Notes: generated by a model from the sequence alone, not told the origin. A stretch of 14,326 nucleotides of DNA from Planctomycetota bacterium (GCA_022573485.1 JACZTW010000058.1:1-14326); one strand, 5' to 3'. Positions 1 through 8,439 are shown, counted from the first letter of the stretch. Numbers and translations: made by a program.

Positions 1-1
1 C

Positions 2-658
2 CCCTCGGAGATTCTCACCAAGGGCCAGGAACTGGAGTGCGTCGTTCTGAAGGTAGAAGAAGAAAAGCAGCGCATCGCCCTGGGAATCCGCCAGTTGACC
101 GAAGATCCGTGGGAAAAGGCGGTGCCTGAGAATTACATACCCGGGCAGATCGTGGAAGGCACCGTCACCAAGATAACGAATTTCGGAGTCTTTGTGGAAC
201 TCGAGCAGGATCTCGAAGGCCTGCTTCACGTCAGCGAGTTGGCCGACCACAAAATCGAAAACGCCCACGATGAGGTCAGCATCGGCGACAAGATTCAAGT
301 CAAGATCCTCCGCGTCGATCCCGTCGATCGCAAGATCGGCCTGAGCAAGAAACGTGCAGAGTGGGCCGCGGAAGATGCCGAGGGTGAGGATGCGATGGAC
401 GCACAGGCCGCCAAGAAGGAGCGTCGCGGCGGCCTGGTGGGATCCGCCGAAATCGGTACGGATCTGATCTCGCGCGAGCTGCTGAACAAGCCAAAACCGG
501 AGTCGGGCGGCGAATCCTCTGATGCCGAATCTCCCGCAGTCGCCGTCCCCGCGCCCAAAGCCGCACCGGAAGCCAAAGTCGAACCCGAAGCTGCCGTGGA
601 ATCCGAAGCCGAAGCTGCCACGGAATCCGATAACAATACCGGAGATCAAACGGCGTAG
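2..658 (+). CDS. rpsA: 30S ribosomal protein S1, C-terminal part (5' end outside window)
   Basis: S1 binds mRNA on the small ribosomal subunit and helps start translation. The frame is open from the left edge, so no start is visible; a TTG at 95 lies inside the protein and is not the start. The 218 visible residues hold the end of one S1 (OB-fold) repeat (about 1-32), a linker with TEDPW, and one full S1 repeat (about 46-118) with the hallmarks GTVTKITNFGVFVEL, GLLHVSEL and LSKK. A low-complexity tail rich in Ala, Glu and Pro follows, ending at TAG. The repeat-then-acidic-tail layout is typical of the C-terminus of bacterial S1. Part of the tail is coded by a 20-bp direct repeat (587-606 and 611-630, two mismatches). 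The sigma factor gene follows after 94 bases on the same strand, with no clear terminator between them, so they may be co-transcribed. Confidence 0.9.
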   Translation, partial: PSEILTKGQELECVVLKVEEEKQRIALGIRQLTEDPWEKAVPENYIPGQIVEGTVTKITNFGVFVELEQDLEGLLHVSELADHKIENAHDEVSIGDKIQVKILRVDPVDRKIGLSKKRAEWAAEDAEGEDAMDAQAAKKERRGGLVGSAEIGTDLISRELLNKPKPESGGESSDAESPAVAVPAPKAAPEAKVEPEAAVESEAEAATESDNNTGDQTA

Positions 659-752
659 CTCCGGGGCCTGGAATGGAGGGTCGTTTTTGCCTGCCGGCGC
701 CTCGGGCCGGTGTGGTCCGGTTAAGCGGCGCTAATCAAGCCGCCGGCTGGAG

Positions 753-1700
753 ATGTCGATTAAGATTCCGTCGTTGTCCTTGTGTGGCATACTCGAACGG
801 AAGGGGCGCCCAGTCATCGCTGTCGAAGCCGGTTTACAACACTACCTCAAGCAGATCAACGAGGCGCCTCTGCTCACGCCCGAGGAAGAACGGGAGTTGG
901 GCGAGACCATCCAGCGATCGATCGAGTTCGACGAACTCTTCGGCGAAGGAAAGGTGACGCTGGCCAAGAAAGAGGGAGCCGAAGCGGATGCGCAACGCGC
1001 CCGTGACCGAATGATCCGATCCAATCTGCGACTCGTCGTCAACATCGCCAAGAACTATGCCAATCGAGGCATGCCGCTCAGCGACCTCATCGAGGAGGGC
1101 AATCTCGGATTGCTTCGTGCGGTCGAGGGCTTCGATCCCGATCAGGGCACGCGCTTCAGCACCTATGGCTCGTGGTGGATCAAACAGGCCATCAAACGCG
1201 CGCTGATCAACGCGGTGCAACCGATCCACATTCCCGCCTACATGGTGGACATGATCGCGCGCTTCAAACAGGCCCAGGAGACGTTCATCGAGCGGGAGGG
1301 CCGCCAGCCGGATCTCAAGGAACTGGCCGACGAAATGAGCATCCCCGAACGCAAGGTGCGTATCATCAAGCGGGCCGTCAAAGCCTTCAGCTCACCCACT
1401 CAGTCGGGAGACGCCGAGACCGGGCTGCCCTTGTCCGAGGTCTTGGCGGACACACGCACCGCCAAGCCCAGCGATGCCGTCTTCACCAACTCCGAAAACA
1501 AGATGCTGCAACGACTCCTCGATCAGATCGATCCCCGCGAAGCTGAAATCCTCCGACTGCGTTATGGCCTGCAAGAGGGTGAACCCATGACGCTCAAGGA
1601 CATCGGCAAGAAGGTCGGCCTGACCCGCGAACGCGTCCGCCAAATCGAGCACGAAGCCCTCCGGCGGCTCAACCAACTCGTCGGCCCGAATCTCGACTGA
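753..1700 (+). CDS. RNA polymerase sigma factor, sigma-70 family (RpoD/SigA/RpoS-like)
   Basis: A 315-residue primary-type sigma factor that directs RNA polymerase to promoters. Region 1.2 is at about 28-57 (LQHYLKQI, LLTPEEE). A short non-conserved stretch comes next, then region 2 at about 86-152 (RMIRSNLRLVVNIAKNYANR, DLIEEGNLGL, FSTYGSWWIKQAIKRA), region 3 at about 157-235 and region 4 at about 250-310. The region 4.2 helix-turn-helix is TLKDIGKKVGLTRERVRQIE. Region 1.1 is absent and the size is near 300, so this is probably a group 2 factor or a minimal housekeeping one; the sequence alone does not decide. In region 2.4 the position equivalent to E. coli Thr440 is Lys148, while Gln437 is kept as Gln145. 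The ATG at 753 has GGAG only one base upstream, so the exact start is uncertain, but no better in-frame start precedes region 1.2. A small hairpin (725-729 with 739-743) lies just before the start. Confidence 0.88.
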   Translation: MSIKIPSLSLCGILERKGRPVIAVEAGLQHYLKQINEAPLLTPEEERELGETIQRSIEFDELFGEGKVTLAKKEGAEADAQRARDRMIRSNLRLVVNIAKNYANRGMPLSDLIEEGNLGLLRAVEGFDPDQGTRFSTYGSWWIKQAIKRALINAVQPIHIPAYMVDMIARFKQAQETFIEREGRQPDLKELADEMSIPERKVRIIKRAVKAFSSPTQSGDAETGLPLSEVLADTRTAKPSDAVFTNSENKMLQRLLDQIDPREAEILRLRYGLQEGEPMTLKDIGKKVGLTRERVRQIEHEALRRLNQLVGPNLD

Positions 1701-1760
1701 TTGCGAACAACGATTCGAAGTCGTCCACACACCCCGATTCACAGATCGACTGTCTCAACC

Positions 1761-1798
1761 GGTTACTGGTTACTGAGTACTGGGTACTGGGTACTGGG
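1761..1798 (+). repeat. Heptanucleotide tandem repeat (GGKTACT-type)
   Basis: Five adjacent 7-bp units read GGTTACT, GGTTACT, GAGTACT, GGGTACT, GGGTACT, followed by a partial GGG. The units drift by single bases but keep an exact 7-bp period. The tract lies 60 bases after the sigma factor stop and is outside any gene. Two other heptamer-based tracts occur in this window (near 6603-6747 and 13318-13408). Confidence 0.85.
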
Positions 1799-1828
1799 TC
1801 GCCGCTAAACCACCGAGTCACCCATCGC

Positions 1829-1860
1829 AAAAAATAGGCCCGCCGGGGTGGAGCGGGCCT
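1829..1860 (-). terminator. Rho-independent terminator, leftward transcription
   Basis: Read on the minus strand, an 8-bp perfect stem (1853-1860 with 1836-1843, AGGCCCGC type) closes a 9-base loop and is followed at once by A and then six T (1834-1829). On the plus strand the same hairpin is followed by TTGGGGG, so it is a poor terminator in that direction. It therefore serves the atp operon and/or the small RNA candidate upstream of it. Confidence 0.85.
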
Positions 1861-1867
1861 TGGGGGA

Positions 1868-1893
1868 ATCGGTCCCCGGGGGGAGGGACCGAT
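1868..1893 (-). other. Strong 9-bp hairpin next to the terminator
   Basis: ATCGGTCCC (1868-1876) and GGGACCGAT (1885-1893) are perfect inverted copies around an 8-base loop. No T run follows on either strand. It sits 7 bases from the terminator hairpin, so a leftward transcript would end in two stacked stem-loops. Confidence 0.8.
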
Positions 1894-1983
1894 GAGTGGG
1901 TAAATCAATTTCACATTCTGTTTCGCGTGTTTTCAGCTGTCAAAGCCAAACGACAGGACAAGAATCAATCCTTATGCAGGCCA

Positions 1984-2012
1984 ATCCTACACGTTCATCG
2001 CTTGCATGTCAA
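1984..2012 (-). promoter_or_regulatory. Sigma-70-like promoter for the small RNA candidate
   Basis: On the minus strand the -35 box is a perfect TTGACA (2012-2007). It is followed by exactly 17 bases and a -10 box TAGGAT (1989-1984). Predicted start is near 1977. The promoter lies about 130 bases beyond the atpC stop and points towards the terminator at 1829, with no coding frame in between. Confidence 0.55.
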
Positions 2013-2140
2013 TAGCGATTGTCCAGCGTTCCTGATCCCGTAACTCTTTAGGATGTAATTCCTTATGGTGGATACTGCGCATTGCGTAGCACGATCCAAC
2101 GATACAATCACGACTGCATTTTGTGTGGGGCCTGTTTTGA

Positions 2141-2545
2141 TCATTGCTTCTTCGCGAGCTTGATCTTGAGGTGCGCCCGGCGCTTCATCAACTCACGCTG
2201 TTGAGCGTCTTCGGGCGTTCTTTCGCCGGGTTTCGCCAAGTCTGCCAATTCCTGATGCGCCTCGGCAGGATCAATATCCTCGGCGGCCAGGGCGCGCTCG
2301 GTCAGAATGGTGACTTCGTTGCCGATGACGTGAGCGAACCCGCCGTCCACGTAGAATCGTTGTGTACCCTGTTCGGTTGTCACCCGCATCTCGCCGATGC
2401 CCAGCTTGCAGAGCAACGGCGCCCGGTTCAGGAGAATTCCGACTTCGCCGTCATGCGCTGTGAACACCACTTGTTCCGCGTGGACGTCAACCATTGCCGC
2501 CTCGGGCGTGATCAACTGACAGTGAAACGTCTTGTTGCCGGCCAT
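2141..2545 (-). CDS. atpC: F-type ATP synthase subunit epsilon
   Basis: Epsilon is part of the central stalk: it binds gamma and the c-ring and can inhibit ATP hydrolysis. At 134 residues it is of normal length. The N-terminal beta-sandwich (about 1-85) carries the family pattern FTAHDGEVGILLNRAPLL; Asn replaces the usual His before Ala-Pro. The C-terminal part (about 92-134) is helical and highly charged, ending KIKLAKKQ. The ATG at 2545 follows atpD by 9 bases, with AGGA upstream. It is the last gene of the operon. No hairpin follows directly; the next terminator is near 1829-1860. Confidence 0.93.
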   Translation of the reverse strand: MAGNKTFHCQLITPEAAMVDVHAEQVVFTAHDGEVGILLNRAPLLCKLGIGEMRVTTEQGTQRFYVDGGFAHVIGNEVTILTERALAAEDIDPAEAHQELADLAKPGERTPEDAQQRELMKRRAHLKIKLAKKQ

Positions 2546-2554
2546 GATTTGGTC

Positions 2555-4006
<1,452 letters not shown>

Positions 4007-4020
4007 TGCTTGCTCACCTC

Positions 4021-4896
4021 TTATGAGATTGCTTCAACACCGCCGATTATATCCAGCAGTTCCATCGTGATTTGTGTTTGCCGCGCCCGGTTGTAGGTGC
4101 GCGTGAGAATCTTGATCATGTCCTTCGCGGCGTCACTGGCAGCCTTCATCGCCACCATGCGGGCGATTTGCTCGCTGACCGCTGAATCCGTGAAACATTG
4201 AAAAAGCCGCGTGCGCACGGCCGCCGGAAGAAGTTCCGCCAGAAGCGCCTCGGGGTCCGGCGAGAAATCATATTGCACACCAGCCTCGCCGCCAGCCGAC
4301 TCGTCGGCGTCGGCCTGAGCCTGCATGGGCAGCAATTCAATGACCGTCGGCACTTGCCGGGCGACGGACTGAAATTTCATATACACCACGTACACTGAAT
4401 CCAACTCCCGCCGGGAGAAGCGGTCGATGAACTCGTCAGCCAACACTTCGACTTCATCGAAGCGCACCTTATCTTCCAGGTGCGTGTAACTCTTGCGGAT
4501 TTCGCGGCCTAGAAAGCGGAAGTAGTTAATGCCCTTTTTGCCGGAGACGTCCAGTTCCATCTCCGAGTTCTTCTCCGACTCTCGAAGACGGTTCAGGCCG
4601 GCCTCGAGCAGGCGGCCGTTGTAACCGCCGCAGAGCCCGCGATTGGAGGTCAGGACCAGTACGCCGCAGCGCCCGCTCACCGGCTCGCTGCGCAACAGCG
4701 GGTGATCGACATCGGTCACTTGGCGGGACAAGTGCGTGACCAATTCAGTGAGCTTTTCAGTATACGGCTGGGTCGCCGTGGCGCGATGCATCGTTTTCTG
4801 AAACTTCGCCGTCGCAATCAACTGCATCGTGCGCGTGATCTTCTCAATGCCGGTCACGGCCTTGCGGCGTTTGACTAGTGTTTTTGCGTTCGCCAT
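4021..4896 (-). CDS. atpG: F-type ATP synthase subunit gamma
   Basis: Gamma is the rotating shaft that couples the c-ring to the catalytic sites. The 291 residues match the family length. The N-terminal coiled-coil helix is at about 8-35 (RRKAVTGIEKITRTMQLIAT, then AKFQK). The Rossmann-like core starts near 78 with GVLVLTSNRGLCGGYN. The C-terminal helix, about 255-290, carries KILTRTYNRARQTQITMELL and ends DIIGGVEAIS, close to the conserved end of the family. The gene sits between atpA (21 bases upstream) and atpD (14 bases downstream). The ribosome binding site before the ATG at 4896 is weak (GGGA). Confidence 0.95.
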   Translation of the reverse strand: MANAKTLVKRRKAVTGIEKITRTMQLIATAKFQKTMHRATATQPYTEKLTELVTHLSRQVTDVDHPLLRSEPVSGRCGVLVLTSNRGLCGGYNGRLLEAGLNRLRESEKNSEMELDVSGKKGINYFRFLGREIRKSYTHLEDKVRFDEVEVLADEFIDRFSRRELDSVYVVYMKFQSVARQVPTVIELLPMQAQADADESAGGEAGVQYDFSPDPEALLAELLPAAVRTRLFQCFTDSAVSEQIARMVAMKAASDAAKDMIKILTRTYNRARQTQITMELLDIIGGVEAIS

Positions 4897-4917
4897 TGTC
4901 CCATTCTCAACGAGCGG

Positions 4918-6576
4918 TCATCCACCCAGATCGGGCTTGAATTTACCCAACACGTCTTTCAACTGGGCGTCTATTTCGTCGGTGATGTTGCCGGCCTTCC
5001 TCAAGGCCTCGACCACTTCCGGGAACTCGTCGCGGAAGTGTTTCAGCATCGCCTCTTCAAAGGCGGCGATCTGGTTCAAAGCCACGTCGTCCATGAAACC
5101 GTTCGAAGCGGCATAGATACTAATCACTTGATCGATCACGTCGTATGGTTTGTATTGAGGTTGCTTGAGCAGCTCGACCATGACCCTTCCGCGATCCAAT
5201 TGTTTTTGCGTGGCGACATCAAGGTCGGTGCCCAACTGCGAGAAGGCTTCAAGGTCACGAAAGGACGCCAAGTCCAGCCGCAGCGAGCCGGCGATCTTTT
5301 TCATGGCCTTGATTTGAGCGTTGCCGCCCACGCGCGACACGCTGATGCCGACGTTGACCGCCGGCCTCACGCCCGCGAAGAACAAATCAGGCTCCAGATA
5401 GATCTGCCCGTCCGTAATCGAAATCACGTTCGTCGGAATATAGGCAGCCACTTCGCCTTCCTGCGTCTCGATGATCGGCAACGCGGTAATCGAGCCGCCC
5501 GTTCCGGCTTTGACGCGGATTTCGTGCTGATCCTTATCCGGCATGGCCGCCAGATCATGCTCAGCCTCCTCGAGTCCCGGCACACCGATGTATGCTTTGC
5601 CGTTCACACCGTCGCAGGTGGACTCGGGCGCGTTTCGCCTGCAAATGAATCGCTCCTGAGCCAGCTTACATGCTCGTTCGAGCAGGCGGCTGTGCAGGTA
5701 AAACACATCGCCGGGGTAGGCTTCGCGGCCCGGCGGGCGACGCAGCAGCAATGACAACTGGCGATACGACGCGGCTTGTTTGGACAAGTCGTCATAAACC
5801 ACCAGCGTGTCCTTGCCTTGTTCGTAGCAGAAATACTCTGCCATGGTGCAGCCGGCATAGGGCGCGATGTATTGCGAGGGTGCGGACGAAGACGCGCCGG
5901 CCTGCACGACAATCGTATAGTCCATGGCCCCGTGTTTCTGGAGCGTCTCGACGACGGCCGCCACGGTCGATTCTTTCTGACCCATGGCGACGTACACGCA
6001 AATGACGCCGTTGCCTTTCTGGTTGATGATGGTATCGATGGCGATGGCGGTCTTGCCGGTTTTGCGGTCGCCGATGATCAATTCGCGCTGGCCTCGCCCG
6101 ATCGGGATCATCGAGTCAATGGCTTTGATGCCGGTTTGCATGGGTACGTTCACCGGCTGTCGGCCGGCGATGCCGGTGGCCTTCCGCTCCAGCGGCAGGC
6201 GGTGTTTCGTCTCGATCACGCCTTTGCCGTCCAGCGGATTGCCCAGCGGATCGACCACTCGCCCGAGCAGGGCTTCGCCCACCGGCACGCTCAGCAACTC
6301 GCCCGTACGCCGAACTTGATCGCCTTCCTTAATGCCCAGATAGTCGCCCAGGATCACCGCGCCGATCGAATTCTCATCGAGGTTGAACACTTGCCCCGCC
6401 GCGCCGTTCTCGAACTCCAGCAGTTCGCTGGCCATGGCGTTGCTCAGTCCGTAGATCTGCACGATGCCGTCGCCCACCTCCAGCACTCTGCCGATCTCCG
6501 CAACGTCCATCTCGCTGCGATATTGCTCGATCTCTTGCTTGATGACCGACGAAATTTCATCCACTTTGAACTTCAT
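4918..6576 (-). CDS. atpA: F-type ATP synthase subunit alpha, with a long internal insertion
   Basis: Alpha forms the F1 hexamer with beta and holds the non-catalytic nucleotide sites. The protein has 552 residues against about 500-515 in most bacteria. It has an N-terminal barrel (about 28-95), Walker A GDRKTGKT at 169-176, the strand DTLVVYDDLSKQA at 256-268, and REAYPGDVFYLHSRLLERA at 284-302. The arginine finger is in ISVSRVGG (Arg415), followed by a C-terminal helical domain. The extra length lies at 303-360, between LLERA and GSITALP, in a Cys- and charge-containing stretch (bases 5497-5670). E. coli has a shorter insert at the same place. The ATG at 6576 has AAGGA seven bases upstream. 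The 179-base gap to atpH holds an inverted heptamer repeat. Confidence 0.96.
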   Translation of the reverse strand: MKFKVDEISSVIKQEIEQYRSEMDVAEIGRVLEVGDGIVQIYGLSNAMASELLEFENGAAGQVFNLDENSIGAVILGDYLGIKEGDQVRRTGELLSVPVGEALLGRVVDPLGNPLDGKGVIETKHRLPLERKATGIAGRQPVNVPMQTGIKAIDSMIPIGRGQRELIIGDRKTGKTAIAIDTIINQKGNGVICVYVAMGQKESTVAAVVETLQKHGAMDYTIVVQAGASSSAPSQYIAPYAGCTMAEYFCYEQGKDTLVVYDDLSKQAASYRQLSLLLRRPPGREAYPGDVFYLHSRLLERACKLAQERFICRRNAPESTCDGVNGKAYIGVPGLEEAEHDLAAMPDKDQHEIRVKAGTGGSITALPIIETQEGEVAAYIPTNVISITDGQIYLEPDLFFAGVRPAVNVGISVSRVGGNAQIKAMKKIAGSLRLDLASFRDLEAFSQLGTDLDVATQKQLDRGRVMVELLKQPQYKPYDVIDQVISIYAASNGFMDDVALNQIAAFEEAMLKHFRDEFPEVVEALRKAGNITDEIDAQLKDVLGKFKPDLGG

Positions 6577-6602
6577 GACACGTTCCTTCGATAAATACTT
6601 TC

Positions 6603-6747
6603 ACCGCAGAGCGAGAAAGAGAAAAGAGAAAAGAGAAAACAAAGACACGCCATCGAGAACAGGTCGTATATCTTTGGATTGACGCATCGTTTTCCTTCTT
6701 CCTTTTCCTCTTTTCTCTTTCTCTGCGTCCTCAGCGCTCTCTGCGGT
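6603..6747. repeat. Purine/pyrimidine inverted repeat with heptamer units, inside the atp operon
   Basis: The left arm (6603-6639) begins ACCGCAGAG and continues with three exact GAGAAAA heptamers (6619-6639). The right arm (about 6691-6747) is an imperfect inverse copy: CTCTTTTCTCTTTCTCTGCG, about ten extra bases, then CTCTCTGCGGT. In the minus-strand mRNA the arms could pair into a long imperfect stem around a 50-base loop. The element fills almost the whole gap between atpH and atpA. It could be a small dispersed repeat or a MITE-like element. I see no gene inside and no clear promoter. Confidence 0.75.
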
Positions 6748-6755
6748 TAATTTCT

Positions 6756-7358
6756 TCAGTATTCCGTCGCCCCCTCGAACAGCTCAGTACCCGCGTGGAT
6801 GTGCTGCTGTGCGTGTTCCAGAAGCCTTTTCTGGAAGCGGCGCAACTGCCTCGCCACGCTCATGTCGATTTGCTCGTCGCCCACGCGGACGATCAGGCCG
6901 CCGAGAAGCGTCGGATCGACATGCTCCGCCAGCCGCACCGTGCGGCCGGTGCGGCTTTCCATCAACTGTTGCAGGCGGGTCCGCATCACATCCGAAAGCG
7001 GTTCCGCTACGCTGACGTGGACCTCCACGATGGCCTGCTGTTCGAGCGTCAGGTCGTGGTACAGTCGCTGCACTTCGCTGACGATCTCCAGCCGGTCTTT
7101 GCTGTTCATAACGTGCAGCGTATTGAGCAGGAGTTCGCTCATCCGGCCCTGGAACATTACGTCCAGCGACTCGCGACGCTGGTCCGCATCGATCACGCGG
7201 GCCGTCACGAAGGCCTTGAAGTCCGGATCGGCCTGCAAAAGCGCCGCGAATTCCGCGAACTCACGGTCGATCGCATCCGACTCGCCGCGCCCGATGGCCA
7301 GCTCGAGCAGCGATCGAGCGTACACTTCGGCAATGGTTGTTTGATCGGTATTCGCCAA
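6756..7358 (-). CDS. atpH: F-type ATP synthase subunit delta (OSCP homologue)
   Basis: Delta joins the b-subunit stator stalk to the top of the alpha/beta hexamer. It has 200 residues, somewhat longer than the usual 175-185. The N-terminal helical bundle (about 8-110) begins IAEVYARSLLELA, and the C-terminal OSCP signature GGLIVRVGDEQIDMSVARQL is at 153-172. The start is TTG at 7358, with GCAGGA seven bases upstream, placed so that it overlaps the end of atpF; the two genes are two bases apart. No nearby ATG fits. Downstream, an inverted repeat separates it from atpA. Confidence 0.92.
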   Translation of the reverse strand: MANTDQTTIAEVYARSLLELAIGRGESDAIDREFAEFAALLQADPDFKAFVTARVIDADQRRESLDVMFQGRMSELLLNTLHVMNSKDRLEIVSEVQRLYHDLTLEQQAIVEVHVSVAEPLSDVMRTRLQQLMESRTGRTVRLAEHVDPTLLGGLIVRVGDEQIDMSVARQLRRFQKRLLEHAQQHIHAGTELFEGATEY

Positions 7359-7360
7359 AG

Positions 7361-7957
7361 CTAGTTCCTGCTCTCCAGTTTGGATATTTGATCGATCGAT
7401 TCCTGGATCAGCCGATCGTGCGCCGACGCATCCAGTTCTTTCTTCAGGATCTTGCCCGCCAGATCAGCGGCCAACCGGCCCGACACGCTGTACAGGTCCA
7501 TCACTGCCGTATCCCGGGCGATACCGATCTCGCGCTTGGCCCGCACCATAATTGCGTCGGCTTCCTTCTTGGCGTCGTCAGCCGTCTTGCGCCGAAGAAC
7601 TTCCGAGTCGCGGCGCCCTTCCTCGACGATCGCCGTGGCTTCCTGCCGTGCGTTCGCGATCTGGGCTTGGTATTCCTTCAGCCGCTTCTCCGCTTCCTCG
7701 CGATCGCGCTTGGCGCTTTCCAGAGACTCGCGGATGAAGTTCTCGCGGTCCTTCAGCGCCTTGAGCACGTGAGGCCAAACCAGCTTGCCGAGAACGAGCA
7801 CGACAATACCGAACGTGATGACCGTCGCGATGGCGTTGGTGAAGGTGCCGCTCTCGATCGGGTTTTGCGATCCGCCTTCGGAGGCCGCCGCGATCGCCGA
7901 AACGCAGAACGACAGCAGCACTGCCACCGGCAATCTTTTCAAGTATTGATGATGCAT
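7361..7957 (-). CDS. atpF: F-type ATP synthase subunit b, with N-terminal leader
   Basis: Subunit b is the peripheral stalk that holds F1 still against the membrane. I choose the ATG at 7957 (198 residues), because GGAGG lies eight bases upstream; a TTG at 7972 in the same frame overlaps that site and is unlikely. Residues 1-25 (KR, a hydrophobic stretch, then AIAAAS) look like a cleavable signal peptide. A second membrane span follows at about 43-61, then a long charged coiled coil at about 66-150 and the family's C-terminal RLAADLAGKILKKEL. Many b subunits lack a leader. The upstream neighbour is atpE (about 100 bases away); atpH follows after two bases. Confidence 0.93.
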   Translation of the reverse strand: MHHQYLKRLPVAVLLSFCVSAIAAASEGGSQNPIESGTFTNAIATVITFGIVVLVLGKLVWPHVLKALKDRENFIRESLESAKRDREEAEKRLKEYQAQIANARQEATAIVEEGRRDSEVLRRKTADDAKKEADAIMVRAKREIGIARDTAVMDLYSVSGRLAADLAGKILKKELDASAHDRLIQESIDQISKLESRN

Positions 7958-8060
7958 CCAGGATGCCTCCAAGGGACCGCTCCACCATAGACCCAGCCCG
8001 CTGCTCGGGGACGCGCAAATCCCAAAGCTGCGACGAGATCGTCACAAAGCAGTCCCGAAA

Positions 8061-8417
8061 CTAACCAGCGAGCATGCAGACGACGACGCCGAACAATGTG
8101 GCGCCTTCGACCATGGCCGCGGTGATGATCATGGCCGTGCTGATCGCGCCGGCCGCCTCAGGCTGACGGGCGATCGATTCGACCGCCGAGCCGCCGATCC
8201 GACCGATGCCCAGCCCGCCGCCGATCAGCACCAATCCGGCGCCGATGGCACCGAACCCGGAAGCGCTGTCGAACCAGCGGCTGCCCGCCGCCTTGGTGGC
8301 ATTCAGGATTTCAAGCTCTTGTGCGTGGTCATCATCTGCGCCCGAAACCGGCGCAGCGAGTGCAAGAGAGAATCCGCAAATGATCAATCCGAGCATACAA
8401 GTGCTCATCCGTTTCAT
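8061..8417 (-). CDS. atpE: F-type ATP synthase subunit c, with N-terminal leader
   Basis: Subunit c forms the proton-driven rotor ring. The ATG at 8417 is preferred (118 residues), because GAGGAG lies seven bases upstream; ATG at 8423 or a longer frame to 8474 is possible. Residues 1-26 look like a signal peptide (KR, hydrophobic core, APVSGA). The hairpin of two glycine-rich helices follows at about 53-117, with the loop motif ARQPEA at 83-88 and the ion-carrying Glu104 in AAMVEGATLF. The residues that mark sodium-type rings in Ilyobacter (Pro-x3-Gln in helix 1, Ser or Thr after the Glu) are replaced by Gly, Ile and Gly. This points to proton coupling. Family members without a leader have 70-90 residues. 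Confidence 0.93.
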   Translation of the reverse strand: MKRMSTCMLGLIICGFSLALAAPVSGADDDHAQELEILNATKAAGSRWFDSASGFGAIGAGLVLIGGGLGIGRIGGSAVESIARQPEAAGAISTAMIITAAMVEGATLFGVVVCMLAG

Positions 8418-8439
8418 AGTCATACTCCTCGATACCAGC

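Larger units (their letters stand above)
1829..1977 (-). ncRNA. Candidate small non-coding RNA between atpC and the sigma factor
   Basis: A minus-strand unit with its own promoter (TTGACA, 17 bp, TAGGAT) and its own intrinsic terminator would give a transcript of about 149 nt. Inside it are a 5-bp hairpin (1937-1941 with 1952-1956), a 9-bp perfect hairpin (1868-1876 with 1885-1893, 8-base loop) and the terminator hairpin. No open frame of useful length with a ribosome binding site is present. It could instead be just the 3' untranslated end of the atp mRNA. I do not recognise it as 6S RNA, tmRNA, SRP RNA or RNase P. The start point is inferred from promoter spacing. Confidence 0.45.
1701..2140. 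other. Intergenic region between sigma factor and atpC (convergent genes)
   Basis: This 440-base gap between two converging genes holds no credible protein gene. It is more AT-rich than the flanking genes from about 1900 to 2140. It contains a heptamer tandem repeat, a minus-strand intrinsic terminator, a second strong hairpin and a minus-strand sigma-70-like promoter, each listed separately. No hairpin lies directly after the atpC stop, so atp transcripts probably run about 280 bases to the terminator at 1829-1860 unless another mechanism stops them. Confidence 0.7.

Noticed and set aside
1669..1914. Minus-strand frame of 81 codons
   Set aside because: It starts inside the small RNA candidate, runs through both hairpins and the terminator, and ends inside the sigma factor gene. 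The product is Pro/Arg-rich.
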